Shown here: piece after piece, positions 53,816 to 62,541 of the stretch | Layout of the letters: every line of letters begins with the position of its first letter | Numbering within the stretch: position 1 is the first letter of the stretch | Source of the DNA: Streptomyces flavotricini | GTDB taxonomy: Bacteria > Actinomycetota > Actinomycetes > Streptomycetales > Streptomycetaceae | Length of the DNA stretch: 64,000 nt | Direction of reading: 5' to 3' | Assembly: GCF_020639365.1 (NCBI RefSeq) | Contig: NZ_JAINUL010000001.1 | Location: 1,539,344-1,603,343, forward strand | Made by a program: the position numbers and the translations under genes | The notes under the pieces: model-generated | What the model was told of the DNA's origin: nothing | Seen by the model: only the letters and a program-made list of their open reading frames with translations | Database searches by the model: none

Positions 53816-54184
53816 GTGAAGATCGCGGTGCAAGACCCCGGAAGGAACGCCACCTACGTACTCGACCCGGAGCTTCTGGGCGAGTTCACGGTCGAACCGG
53901 CCCAGCTCGGCGAGGGTGCCGACGTCGTGTTCGTCCTGCCGTCGAAGACCCTGTGCGAGCAGGTCCCCGTCGTCGCGGGCACCGGCTCGGCCGACCCCTC
54001 CATCCTGATCTCCGACCCCGACGGTGACCACCGGTGGCTGCTGACCCGCTCCGCCCTGGAGCGCTTCGCGGCCGACTGCCAGCCGCCGGCGGACGCCGTG
54101 TGGTTCTCCATGCCCGACGCGAGCGCCGGCATCTACTCCGCGGTACCCCTGTTCCGCCGCGCGCTCGTGCAGAACAGCTCCTGA
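53816..54184 (+). CDS. 122-residue protein heading a biosynthesis-like cluster; possible precursor
   Basis: A protein of unrecognised family starting at GTG 53816, five bases after GGAAGG. Seen: a conserved-looking start MKIAVQDPGRNATYVLDPEL, a middle VVFVLPSKTLCEQVPVVAGT, LLTRSALERFAADCQPPADA, and a C-terminus SAGIYSAVPLFRRALVQNSS. It has two Cys, many Asp/Ser/Ala, no signal peptide and no membrane span. It is followed by a very strong hairpin and then a SagB-like oxidoreductase gene; first place plus attenuating hairpin is how many RiPP precursor genes are arranged. At 122 residues it is long for a precursor, and it could instead be a substrate-recognition (RRE/PqqD-like) or accessory protein. 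Function unknown. Confidence 0.7.
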   Translation: MKIAVQDPGRNATYVLDPELLGEFTVEPAQLGEGADVVFVLPSKTLCEQVPVVAGTGSADPSILISDPDGDHRWLLTRSALERFAADCQPPADAVWFSMPDASAGIYSAVPLFRRALVQNSS

Positions 54185-54191
54185 GGCACCA

Positions 54192-54222
54192 GGGCCCGCG
54201 GCAGCAGTGCTGCCGCGGGCCC
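54192..54222 (+). promoter_or_regulatory. Strong intra-operon hairpin (attenuator or processing site)
   Basis: A perfect 14-base-pair stem (arm GGGCCCGCGGCAGC) with a three-base AGT loop lies eight bases after the stop of the 122-residue protein, before the SagB-like gene in the same direction. It could partly terminate transcription, so the first gene is expressed more than the rest. Confidence 0.75.
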
Positions 54223-54262
54223 GCCGCGTCCCGGATCCGGCACTCAGGAGGACTTACACCAG

Positions 54263-56164
54263 ATGGACAGGGTTCGCATATTTCCCGCACGGACCATGGC
54301 TCCCCAGATACAAGCCGACGCTCGATGGGTCTCCGTCGACGCCGCGACCCGCAAGGCGTACGTCCTCTCCGGCAAGGACCGGGAGTGCGCGCTGCTGTCC
54401 TGGATCGCCCAAGGCAAGGATCGAGAGACGCATGAGGAGTTCAGCGCGGCCGCGAGGGCCCTCGGCATCTCGGATGCCTGGGAGAGTCCGGAGGCACCAG
54501 ACTTCCTGGCCCACTACCGCCTTCTGAACCTCGACTACCCCTTCCTGGACTACAGCGTCGAAACGAGCCACGAGGCGGACCGGGCACTCATGGACGGCTA
54601 CGCGGCAAACGGTGCGCCACCTCCCGTCGCGACCCCGCGCCCCGGCCCGAGCACTGATCTGCCCGAGGCTCCGCTCCCCACCGGCCCCCGCAGGGTTCCC
54701 GACGTCGCCCTCCTGGCCTCGTGGCTGGCCGCGGCCGGGCGGATCACCGGCCGGCGACAGGGCCGGCACGGCCCCATCGTCATCAAGAGCAGCCCCTCCG
54801 GCGGTGCCCGACACCCCACGGACCTCGGCGTGGCCCTCGACGACGGGTGGCCCGCGCCGTTGCGGGGATCGTGGTGGTACGACGGCGACCGCCACACGCT
54901 AATCCGGGCGGAAGCCGGATTCCCCGTGACGGCGCCCCTCCCGCCGTCCGGCGCAGCGTTCATCGTCTCCAGCCACGTCGAGCGCGCCATGTGGCGCTAC
55001 CGGGACGTACGGGCCTTCCGACCCGTCCTCATCGACGCCGGCCACGTCCTGGAAACGCTCGACCTGGCCCTGCAGGCCACCGGCTGGTCCACCGCCTGGC
55101 TTCCGATGCCCTCCTTTGTGGGATCCGACCCGATTCTCGGGCTGCTCCTCGCCACACCGGAACCGGCCCACGTGGCAGCAGGACCACCGCCGGCTCCCGA
55201 GACCAGGCCGACGGTCCCGGACACCGAGTACCGGACCAACCCCCTCCTGTCCCTCATCCCGCGTGCCGACGGCCTCTACGCCGAGGTCCACTCCGAACGG
55301 CAGGGCCTCGCCAAGCTCACGCCTCATACCGTTACCGCCCTCGCCTACGCCAACCCCAGTACGCGCGGCGACCGCCCCTCCCGGCCGGCCGAGATCCGTG
55401 AGAACAGCGGCGCGTCCCCGGCAGAGGTCGAGGAACTGGTCGCGGCCCGGGCCCTTCTTCCCGCAGACGAAGCCATGAGGCTCTGGGAGCGGTCACGACC
55501 GTGGATCGAGTCCAGCTGGTTCCCCTCCCTCCTGGTGCACGCCGAGGCAGCCGGTGAAGCCCAGACGAAGAAGCACCGAACGACGACCTCGGCCGCGCTG
55601 ACGTCGCCGGTGCCCTGGTCCCGACTGCCCGCTGCCCTTGCTGCGCGGCGCACCCACCGCGCCTTCTCCGAACTGCCACTCACCAGGGGAAGCCTGGACA
55701 CCCTGCTCCGGATCCTGGCGACCGTACGGAGCGAAGTCCGGCTCAGCCTGCTGCACCCGAACCACGTCCTGGAGACCGGCACGTACCAGCGCACTGACGG
55801 CGGCTGGGCGCGGGTCGGACCGGCGCCCACTCCCGACGAGATCCAGCGCGCGGCCATAGGGCAGCCTTGGACAGCAGGTATATCGGCGGTGGCTTGGCTC
55901 GTCCCCCGAGTGACGGAACCTGGCAGCGTGTCCTGGCAGAGCGCGCTCATCCAGTGCGGGCGTGACGCACAGCGCATCGCCCTGGGCCTGGCGACGGATC
56001 CGTCGTGCGGCGTCTTTCAGAGCCCGGCTCTGGTGGAGCATCTGCTGGAGCCGCTGACCGGACTCGGCACTGTCCACGACGGGGCCTACCTCGTAGGCGT
56101 GGGCAGGACCCGAGCGACCAGCCCCGATGCCGGAGCACATGGGGGTGACGCAAGTGAGCACTGA
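54263..56164 (+). CDS. SagB-like double nitroreductase-family protein (peptide-maturation type)
   Basis: A 633-residue cytoplasmic protein. Seen: an N-terminal winged-helix-like segment (about residues 15-110, AYVLSGKDRECALLSWI), a first SagB/ThcOx-like nitroreductase domain (about 150-300, IVIKSSPSGGARHPTDLGVA, ERAMWRYRDVRAFRPVLIDA and the substrate-pocket HVLETLDLALQATGWSTAW), and a second, more divergent nitroreductase half (about 450-620, RRTHRAFSELPLTRGSLDTL, SWQSALIQCGRDAQRIALGL). In azole RiPP systems SagB oxidises azolines with FMN; others of this group are called putative peptide-maturation dehydrogenases. No YcaO or cyclodehydratase is present, so the substrate is unknown. AGGAGG lies 11 bases before the ATG. 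The following gene overlaps it. Confidence 0.75.
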   Translation: MDRVRIFPARTMAPQIQADARWVSVDAATRKAYVLSGKDRECALLSWIAQGKDRETHEEFSAAARALGISDAWESPEAPDFLAHYRLLNLDYPFLDYSVETSHEADRALMDGYAANGAPPPVATPRPGPSTDLPEAPLPTGPRRVPDVALLASWLAAAGRITGRRQGRHGPIVIKSSPSGGARHPTDLGVALDDGWPAPLRGSWWYDGDRHTLIRAEAGFPVTAPLPPSGAAFIVSSHVERAMWRYRDVRAFRPVLIDAGHVLETLDLALQATGWSTAWLPMPSFVGSDPILGLLLATPEPAHVAAGPPPAPETRPTVPDTEYRTNPLLSLIPRADGLYAEVHSERQGLAKLTPHTVTALAYANPSTRGDRPSRPAEIRENSGASPAEVEELVAARALLPADEAMRLWERSRPWIESSWFPSLLVHAEAAGEAQTKKHRTTTSAALTSPVPWSRLPAALAARRTHRAFSELPLTRGSLDTLLRILATVRSEVRLSLLHPNHVLETGTYQRTDGGWARVGPAPTPDEIQRAAIGQPWTAGISAVAWLVPRVTEPGSVSWQSALIQCGRDAQRIALGLATDPSCGVFQSPALVEHLLEPLTGLGTVHDGAYLVGVGRTRATSPDAGAHGGDASEH

Positions 56165-57179
56165 GCCCTCTGGTTGGGTCGTCTCCGAACGATCCGACGG
56201 AACGTGGGACGCCGTGGAGAACACGACGAGCACGGCCTACCAGGTCAGCAGCGCTATCGGTACGCGACTGTGGCGAGAGGACGTGCTCTGGCCGCTCCCG
56301 CTGCACCAGGCCCTCGACAGGGTCTCCGGCCCGGCCGAGAGCGGCGACCAAGATGTCATGCCGTTCGTCGACCTGCTTCTCGCGGGAGGTACGGTCCGCT
56401 ACAACACGGTCGACCCGGCTGTTCAACGATGGCTCCGGACAGGTCTCGCTGCCGCGGTACCCGTCCGCCGGCGAACCGCCGACGTCCTCGTGCGGCTCGA
56501 GAGCGATGCCCAGGCCGACATGCTGCACCGGTCGTGCGCCGACGAACGACCCGGCGTCCGTTACCGCATGCCAGGTGATCCCCAGTGGCACGCGCTGGCG
56601 GGCCACCTGCCCGCTCTGCCCCCGCTCGCCACTCCCCCGTACCGTGGGCGGTTCGTCGCCCTGCACGCCGCGCTGCTTGTGCCGGCCTCTGGCCAAGCCC
56701 TCCTCGTCTGCGGCAACCAGAAGGCCGGCAAGACGACCGCGGCACTCTGGGCCCGCAACGCCGGGCTCGCCTCCGTCGCCACCGACGAGGTCGTACTGCT
56801 GGACTCGTTGACCGGTGTGGTCTTCGGTGTCCCGCTCCCGGTCGCAGTACGGTCCGGGGAGCAACGAACCTCCGTGCCGCTGCCGCAGGAAGCCGGAACG
56901 TACCTCGGCGCCGCCCTGCCCGCTGCCGTGGTGATCCTCCTCCCGGAGCAGGAGCCAAGATCTCCGGGCGTCGAGACGGCCGGCGACGAGGAAGAGGCCA
57001 TGTCGTGGCTGGTGGAACACCTCCGTGACGGGGGTGCCAGCCCGACAGACCTGCACCGTAGCAGCCGTGAGCTGGCCTCCCGAGTCCCGGTGCACCGGCT
57101 GCGCGTCTCCCCATGGCCGGGCCTCGTCGCCGACCTCGAGTCTCACCTCTCCCCCTTACTCAAGACCTTGGAGCGATGA
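56139..57179 (+). CDS. HPr-kinase-like P-loop protein
   Basis: A protein of about 346 residues. Seen: an N-terminal PqqD-like or winged segment (GWVVSERSDGTWDAVENTTS, TAYQVSSAIGTRLW), and the HprK-type catalytic core with Walker A VCGNQKAGKTTAALWARNAG (about residue 190) and downstream SVATDEVVLLD, equivalent to the HprK capsule. Such HprK-like proteins recur in RiPP clusters, notably lasso peptide clusters, where some phosphorylate the peptide. It overlaps the SagB-like stop by about 25 bases and its own stop overlaps the next start (ATGA). ATG 56139 was chosen; ATG 56127 and GTG 56154 are alternatives. Function in peptide or small-molecule phosphorylation is inferred. Confidence 0.75.
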   Translation: MGVTQVSTEPSGWVVSERSDGTWDAVENTTSTAYQVSSAIGTRLWREDVLWPLPLHQALDRVSGPAESGDQDVMPFVDLLLAGGTVRYNTVDPAVQRWLRTGLAAAVPVRRRTADVLVRLESDAQADMLHRSCADERPGVRYRMPGDPQWHALAGHLPALPPLATPPYRGRFVALHAALLVPASGQALLVCGNQKAGKTTAALWARNAGLASVATDEVVLLDSLTGVVFGVPLPVAVRSGEQRTSVPLPQEAGTYLGAALPAAVVILLPEQEPRSPGVETAGDEEEAMSWLVEHLRDGGASPTDLHRSSRELASRVPVHRLRVSPWPGLVADLESHLSPLLKTLER

Positions 57180-58348
57180 CCATGACGCCACACGCCGTGC
57201 ATCGACTGGACGAAGTCGACCGACTGGCTATCCGCGTAGGCGCCGTTCCTGCCAGCCTCGTATCCCTCATCGACACCGCCAACAGCAAAGCCGTCGAGCG
57301 AGCCGCCGAGCGCCTCCGCCTCGTTCTGGGGGACACCGTGGTGGCGAGCCTCGGACGGCCCTGCGAAGCCCCGTCGCTCGGAAGGGCAGCTGATGGCACC
57401 GGCTGGCTGCCTGGCCGCGCTGAGTTCGAGCGCTGGCTTACGGCTGAGCCACGGCTGATCGCCGGACCTGGTACGGGAGCCAACGCGGACATGGAGCTCC
57501 GCGACGCCGACGGGAAGCTGCCCGGCGACCGGTTCGGCAACCGGCTGGAACCGGACTCCGACACCTTCCAGATGGACATCCATCGGGTCAGGCGGGCACT
57601 GGACGGAGGAGTTACCCTCGGAGTCCGACAGTTCGACCGCTGGTCTGCGGCCCTGGCAGCGCTCATGGACGATGTCGTCGCCGTGTCCGGAGCTGATGTG
57701 TTCACGAAGCTCTTCATTTCCGCCGGCACGACAAGCGTCACCGGATGGCACTCCGATCGCCAGGACGTCATCGCCCTGATGCTCTGGGGCAGCAAGCGTT
57801 TCCAACTGGGCGGCTGGGACACCCCGGAGGGAGGACCCGCCTCCCGAATCGTCCTCGACGAGGTGCTGAAGCCCGGGGACTCCCTGCTCTTCCCTGAGGG
57901 ACATCCTCACCAGGCGGTCCCGCTCGGCGATGACAGTGGGCTCCTGTCCATCGCCCTCCTCCGGCACCACAACTGGATCTCCCGGAACCAACTGCCGGCC
58001 CACCTCGGCGTGGCCGAGTTTCCTCCGAACGAGGGAACCTATCGTCGGCTGCTGCGATCAAGGCTCCCGCTCTCGGCGGAATCGGTGCGGCTGACCGACG
58101 GTACGCAGCTGCGCACACGGATACCGGGAGGAATCGAGCCTCTCGGCGCCACCCCGGACGGCCAGGTCGCGTTCGCCGCCGCCGACGGCGTCTTCGCGGC
58201 GAGCCCGGACACCGTGGACCTCCTCGCCTCCGTTCACGCATCGTTCCCCATCAGGCTCGACGAGGCAGCACGACCCGGGGAGCAGCAGGCCGCGGCCGAC
58301 CAAGGTCGTTCCCTCATCGAGATGGGGCTGATAGTTGCTGGGCCGTAG
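57176..58348 (+). CDS. JmjC/cupin-like 2-oxoglutarate Fe(II) dioxygenase
   Basis: A 390-residue protein with a JmjC-type double-stranded beta helix. The facial triad is visible: His and Asp in GWHSDRQD (about residues 192-194), distal His in EGHPHQAVPL (about 244); LMLWGSKRFQL and KPGDSLLFPEG surround it as in ribosomal-oxygenase-type JmjC proteins. The C-terminal 120 residues form a winged-helix-like segment (LDEAARPGEQQAAADQGRSL). ATGA overlap with the HprK-like gene shows translational coupling. JmjC proteins hydroxylate proteins or peptides; with the SagB-like and HprK-like partners the natural guess is hydroxylation of the same substrate. Confidence 0.8.
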   Translation: MTMTPHAVHRLDEVDRLAIRVGAVPASLVSLIDTANSKAVERAAERLRLVLGDTVVASLGRPCEAPSLGRAADGTGWLPGRAEFERWLTAEPRLIAGPGTGANADMELRDADGKLPGDRFGNRLEPDSDTFQMDIHRVRRALDGGVTLGVRQFDRWSAALAALMDDVVAVSGADVFTKLFISAGTTSVTGWHSDRQDVIALMLWGSKRFQLGGWDTPEGGPASRIVLDEVLKPGDSLLFPEGHPHQAVPLGDDSGLLSIALLRHHNWISRNQLPAHLGVAEFPPNEGTYRRLLRSRLPLSAESVRLTDGTQLRTRIPGGIEPLGATPDGQVAFAAADGVFAASPDTVDLLASVHASFPIRLDEAARPGEQQAAADQGRSLIEMGLIVAGP

Positions 58349-58451
58349 GGCTCCTCCTCACCCCGTCGATGTCCCGCTCAAGGTCCCGACAGCTCCTGTC
58401 GCATGGCCCACCGGGTTCAGATTCTCGGCCCCACGGTGTATACCGCAGCTG

Positions 58452-59333
58452 TCAGCCAGAACTTCCGGGCCCTCCACGTGCGTCAAGCTCAGCCACCAGA
58501 TGCTCGGCCGCCTTCCGGGCCGGCTCCCGCAGAGGGTCCTCCGCGCATGCGTGAGGCCCGACGATCTTCGACAGGAAGAACAACGACATCAGCTTGCCGT
58601 CCCGGCTCTCCAAGTCCGCCCGCCTCTCCCGGTGGACACGGTCTGCGAGCTCCGGGACGGCAAGCGCATTCCCCCACAGCGTCGCGGCGTCCAGGCCTCG
58701 GGGCGCCATCCCCCAGTCCTCCCAATCGACGATGGAGAACTTCGGGCCCATCACATTGGCCCAGGTCAGATCCGCATGAGCAGGAGCCCACCGCTCGATC
58801 CGCGTATCGGCCACGCCGGGGAAAACAGCCCCGAGCGTCCCCGTCACCAGCTCCTGCGTGATCGTCACAGTGTCCGGTGTCGCGATCCTCGGCGTCTGCT
58901 GCTCAGCGAGCGCGTCCAGCGAAGCGTTCAACTCCGTCCACCATGCCTCTGGCAGGCCCGGATCTGTGACCACCCGAGCGCCGGTCCCTACGGACGGCGA
59001 AGCGATCAGCTCCAGCTCGTCCGCACGCCACATCACCGGCTCACCAGGCTCGCGCCACGCCATACCTCGGTACCACTCAGGCATCGCGATCTTCTGCAAC
59101 ACAGCAGCTGCCTCGGTGCCATTCCAGCCCTGCAGGCCGATCCGCTCGAACCCTCGGCGCTCGATCCGCACCCATGTGCCCCGCTCCGTAGGAGCGCCCA
59201 GGGAACGACGCTTGCGGATCAGTGCGTGTCTGTTCAAGCGAACATGCAGGGCCTGTTCCACGCGCTCCAACACCTCTTCGATCGGCTGACGACGGAGATC
59301 CACGCGGGCAGCGAGGGGCAGGGACGCAGTCAT
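58452..59333 (-). CDS. APH-type phosphotransferase
   Basis: A 293-residue kinase of the aminoglycoside/choline kinase fold. Seen: catalytic Brenner motif APAHADLTWANVM (about residues 184-196, Asp and Asn present) and metal-binding IVDWEDWGMAPRGLDAATLW. The N-lobe has TWVRIERRG in the Lys strand. ATG 59333 follows AGGAGG. It is transcribed against its neighbours, from a divergent promoter with the palindrome at 59419-59430. It could be a resistance enzyme for the cluster product or a nucleoside/sugar kinase; the sequence does not decide. Confidence 0.85.
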   Translation of the reverse strand: MTASLPLAARVDLRRQPIEEVLERVEQALHVRLNRHALIRKRRSLGAPTERGTWVRIERRGFERIGLQGWNGTEAAAVLQKIAMPEWYRGMAWREPGEPVMWRADELELIASPSVGTGARVVTDPGLPEAWWTELNASLDALAEQQTPRIATPDTVTITQELVTGTLGAVFPGVADTRIERWAPAHADLTWANVMGPKFSIVDWEDWGMAPRGLDAATLWGNALAVPELADRVHRERRADLESRDGKLMSLFFLSKIVGPHACAEDPLREPARKAAEHLVAELDARGGPGSSG

Positions 59334-59418
59334 CACGGCCTCCTGGGCGAGCGGAAGACGCGCACGTAGAAGGCGGAGGACGCAGGCTTGCACATAGATC
59401 CAACTCCTCCATCACAAG

Positions 59419-59430
59419 GGTGATATCACC
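59419..59430. promoter_or_regulatory. Palindromic candidate operator in the APH-Nudix divergent promoter
   Basis: GGTGATATCACC is a perfect 12-base palindrome between the divergent APH and Nudix starts; a degenerate TATCAGTATCAGACC lies 22 bases further. The binding protein is unknown, with GntR-like or TetR-like proteins possible. Confidence 0.45.
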
Positions 59431-59580
59431 ACCGCGATGTGCGCGAGTTCCTATCAGTATCAGACCCTGGGGCACGCCCGACTCCAGTCGGAAGCGAACC
59501 TCATATACGGGCCTTGCACAACCGGGTCAGCCGTACTTCGGCAGGGCGCATAGGGAATCCCAGAGAGGAACGAGAACAAG

Positions 59581-60042
59581 GTGATCACCAAGCGGAACGC
59601 ACGAGCCATCCTGTTGGACGGCGACGAGCTCGTGCTGATCAAGCGGACCAAGCCCGGCCGGGATCCTTACTGGGTGACGGTCGGCGGGGGCGTCGAAGCC
59701 GAGGACGCGAGCATCGAGGACGCGCTGCACCGCGAGGTGTTCGAGGAGCTCGGCGGCAAACTGAGCCGGGCAGAGCTGGTGCACCTGATCACCGACTCGC
59801 TGGACAACGGCCTCGGTGTCCAGCACATCTTCGCCGCCCGCCTGGACCAGATGGACATCCAGGCGCGTACCGGCACCGAGTTCGACAAGCCCGATCGGGG
59901 CAGTTACGAGGTCGTGCGCGTGCCGTTCACCGCGGAGGCGATCCGGCAGCTGAACCTCATGCCGCCGGAGCTGGCCCACTTCGCCGCCAGCAACGTCGAG
60001 GCCATCAAGTCCGTGCTCGACACCCAGATCCGCGCGTCCTGA
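59581..60042 (+). CDS. Nudix hydrolase
   Basis: A 153-residue Nudix hydrolase starting with GTG. The Nudix box reads GGGVEAEDASIEDALHREVF followed by EELGG, with all catalytic Glu residues. It is a paralogue of the Nudix protein at 42711-43148. It opens an operon of nucleotide-handling genes, with the thymidylate-kinase-like gene nine bases after its stop. A role in removing a damaged or activated nucleotide, or in trimming an NDP-linked intermediate, fits the context but is inference. Confidence 0.88.
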   Translation: MITKRNARAILLDGDELVLIKRTKPGRDPYWVTVGGGVEAEDASIEDALHREVFEELGGKLSRAELVHLITDSLDNGLGVQHIFAARLDQMDIQARTGTEFDKPDRGSYEVVRVPFTAEAIRQLNLMPPELAHFAASNVEAIKSVLDTQIRAS

Positions 60043-60050
60043 GCGCCGGC

Positions 60051-60689
60051 ATGTTCATCAGCCTCAACGGCCCGGACAACGTCGGCAAGACCACCCACTT
60101 ACGCCTACTCGCCTCTCGCTTCCCTAACGTCCAGCCGCTCGGCTCCGTACACGAACACCACGCCGCCGCCTGGAAACAGGTCGCGGGCGAGGGCTACGCC
60201 ACGTGGTGGTTCGAGGAGTCCACGACTGCCGAACTGACCGGGCTGCTTCTCGACAGCTACGAAAGACGGTCCGGAGCTCTCGAGCGCGGCCGCGTGGGTC
60301 TCCTCGACCGGGGGCTGCCGATGCTGATCGCCGTCAGCGCGGCAACTGCCTCGGTCAAGGAGGGCTCGTCCCCGGCTGAAGCGCTCACTGCGGTGGAGGG
60401 GATCGCAGCCTTCCGCGTACTGGCCCCGGAGGTGCCCGTTCTCCTCCTCCCGTCGCTTGACACCGAACGCAGCTACGCGATCACCAGCGCGCGGGAGGGC
60501 CGGCCGTGGACAGGCGTCTATCCGGCGTACCAGCGGACCCTGCACGCGGTCTTGCTACACCAGGCGGAGCGGGGAGCGTATGTCGGAGTCGTCGACTGCG
60601 AGGGCAAGTCCATCGAGCAGGTCCAGGCCGACGTGGTGACCATCACGGGATCGGTCCTGCTTCCTTCCACTGACGCGGAGGACTCCTGA
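60051..60689 (+). CDS. Thymidylate-kinase-like P-loop protein
   Basis: A 212-residue small P-loop kinase. Seen: FISLNGPDNVGKTTHLRLLA at the N-terminus (residues 2-21), a DRG-like motif VGLLDRGLPMLI typical of thymidylate kinases, and a lid-like Arg region ERSYAITSAREGRPW. It lacks the full TMK lid and the E-x3-R/R-x3-D pattern, so the substrate may differ from dTMP. Its TGA overlaps the next ATG (TGATG). It is not the housekeeping tmk, since it is small and embedded in this operon. Confidence 0.75.
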   Translation: MFISLNGPDNVGKTTHLRLLASRFPNVQPLGSVHEHHAAAWKQVAGEGYATWWFEESTTAELTGLLLDSYERRSGALERGRVGLLDRGLPMLIAVSAATASVKEGSSPAEALTAVEGIAAFRVLAPEVPVLLLPSLDTERSYAITSAREGRPWTGVYPAYQRTLHAVLLHQAERGAYVGVVDCEGKSIEQVQADVVTITGSVLLPSTDAEDS

Positions 60690-62491
60690 TGACCGCGCAC
60701 GTCCCTCCCCTCGTTCTTCCGCCCCGCCTGATACGGGCGGCGTCCGTGCTACCGCCCAAGGACCGGCAGCGGCTGGACGACACACTCAACCGCCTGCACG
60801 CGACCAACGGCCGACTGTGGCTGGCCGAGGACCGCGTCCGCGGAGGCCTGAGCGAAGCCGAGATCGCCGATTGCAAGCGCGAGATCGACCAGCTCAACGC
60901 GGAGCGCAACAACCTGGCCGAGCGCGTAGACGAGGTACTGGCCGCGTTGGCCGGCCCGCCGCGTGCCGACGCCGTACTCCACACCGAGACGCTGTCCTCC
61001 GTGCTGGACCGCCTCTCCGTGCTCACCCTGCGCATCTGGCGCAGTGAGGAAGCCGCTCCGTTCGACGCGGCCGTCGCTCAGCGGGTTCCCCTGCTGCACG
61101 CACAGCACGAGGCGCTGTCGGAGGCACTGGACGTCCTCGCCGCCGACGTTGCGGCGGGAGCCCGGCTGTTGCCGACCCCGGCGCGCTTCAAGCTCTATGG
61201 CGGCAGCACGGCCACGAACGAGGCCATCAGCCCCAGTCGGCACCTCCACCGGGTGATTGCCTTTGGCGGGCTGAGCGAGTCCGGAAAGAGCACGGGGGCC
61301 GACTACATACGCCGGCTCGTGGGCGCCCAGCGTTTCAAGATCGGGTATCTGCTCCGGCAGGCCGCCCATCACCACGGACTTGCCGACCCGTACCGGCTCT
61401 CGCCCCGCCGGCAGGCGGAGCTGCTTCTGGAGGAGCTGAACCGGTTCGCCGAGGCCCATGTGGAGACAGGGCTGTTCACGATCGAGTCGGTGCACGACGA
61501 CGAGTCGATGGCGGAGCTCAAGATCATGCTCGGTGAACGCCTCCAGGTCGTCTACCTCTCCGCCCCGTTCGATGTCCGTGTAGCCCGGTCCGGTTCGACC
61601 CCGCACGCCGTGGCCGCGAAGGACGCAGTGAAAATCCAGCGCGGCGCGGACAAGGTCGAAGCCATGGCTGACCACGTCATCGACAACTCCGGCAGCGTGA
61701 TCGACTTGCGAGCCCGGTTGCGGCGGATCGCGGAGACTCCCCGGCTGACGGTACCCCTGCAGATCGCGGACCTGTCCGCACTGGCGCTGCCGACCGCCGT
61801 CGCGGCGGCCACTGCCGTCTTCGCGGAGGACATGCATTCGGTCGGAGAACCGGTCCGGCTCGCTGCGCTGACGGGCAGTCCGAGCACGGGGTCCTGGATC
61901 GCAGGCTGGTCCGACATCGACCTTTTCGTGATCGCCGAACACGAGGGCACCGAGCCGGTGTCCGCGGCGCTGAAGAAGTACGAGGCGGCCCTGGAGGGCC
62001 TGGCGACCGTCGGTCTCACCCTGGCCACTCCGGACGAGCTCACCGCCCGTCGACTCACTCCCAGGCTGGCGTTCGTACTCCACCAGCTCCAGGACGGACA
62101 GCCGGTGCTTCACACCTCGGCTGGACTTGAGTTGCCGGTAATCAGCCGGCGCGACCTCGTCATGGCCGGGGCACAGGACCTTCCCCAGGTCATTCTCACC
62201 ATGCGCCGCCTCCGCGCGGGAGCGACTCCCACCAGCCTCCGCCCGCTCTACCGTCACCTGGTCCTCGCCGTCCGGCTCCTGCTACGCGAGCAGGGGGTCT
62301 GGGTCAGTGGCCCGGACGAGATCCTCGCTGCGGCCGCGCAGCTGCCCGGCCTGCCCACGCTCACGGTGCCCGCGCTGGTCGCCGTTGTCGACGAGTGGCT
62401 GACCCGCAGCTCAGAAGGCGCCCTTCAGTCGGTGTGCACGGCTGTTGATCACCTGCTGGCCTGGTACGCCGCCCAGGTGTCCGCTGCCTGA
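60689..62491 (+). CDS. DUF4254-P-loop kinase-nucleotidyltransferase fusion
   Basis: A 600-residue three-part protein. Residues about 10-130: a DUF4254-like helical domain (NRLHATNGRLWLAEDRVRGG, CKREIDQLNAERNNLAERVD). About 185-360: a P-loop kinase with HRVIAFGGLSESGKSTGADY and the metal-Asp region, resembling AAA_33/adenylate kinase folds. About 380-600: a nucleotidyltransferase of the MNT/Pol-beta type with GSPSTGSWIAGWSDIDLFVI, where the Gly-Ser and Asp-x-Asp catalytic pattern is present, and a helical tail. DUF4254 proteins elsewhere lie beside GT9 glycosyltransferases, as here. I know no characterised protein with this order; activation of a sugar or nucleotide is inferred. It overlaps the preceding gene. 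Confidence 0.75.
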   Translation: MTAHVPPLVLPPRLIRAASVLPPKDRQRLDDTLNRLHATNGRLWLAEDRVRGGLSEAEIADCKREIDQLNAERNNLAERVDEVLAALAGPPRADAVLHTETLSSVLDRLSVLTLRIWRSEEAAPFDAAVAQRVPLLHAQHEALSEALDVLAADVAAGARLLPTPARFKLYGGSTATNEAISPSRHLHRVIAFGGLSESGKSTGADYIRRLVGAQRFKIGYLLRQAAHHHGLADPYRLSPRRQAELLLEELNRFAEAHVETGLFTIESVHDDESMAELKIMLGERLQVVYLSAPFDVRVARSGSTPHAVAAKDAVKIQRGADKVEAMADHVIDNSGSVIDLRARLRRIAETPRLTVPLQIADLSALALPTAVAAATAVFAEDMHSVGEPVRLAALTGSPSTGSWIAGWSDIDLFVIAEHEGTEPVSAALKKYEAALEGLATVGLTLATPDELTARRLTPRLAFVLHQLQDGQPVLHTSAGLELPVISRRDLVMAGAQDLPQVILTMRRLRAGATPTSLRPLYRHLVLAVRLLLREQGVWVSGPDEILAAAAQLPGLPTLTVPALVAVVDEWLTRSSEGALQSVCTAVDHLLAWYAAQVSAA

Positions 62492-62541
62492 GCGCCCCCC
62501 GCGCTCGCCTCCAATCCATGACGTACTCAAGGAGCTTCGCC

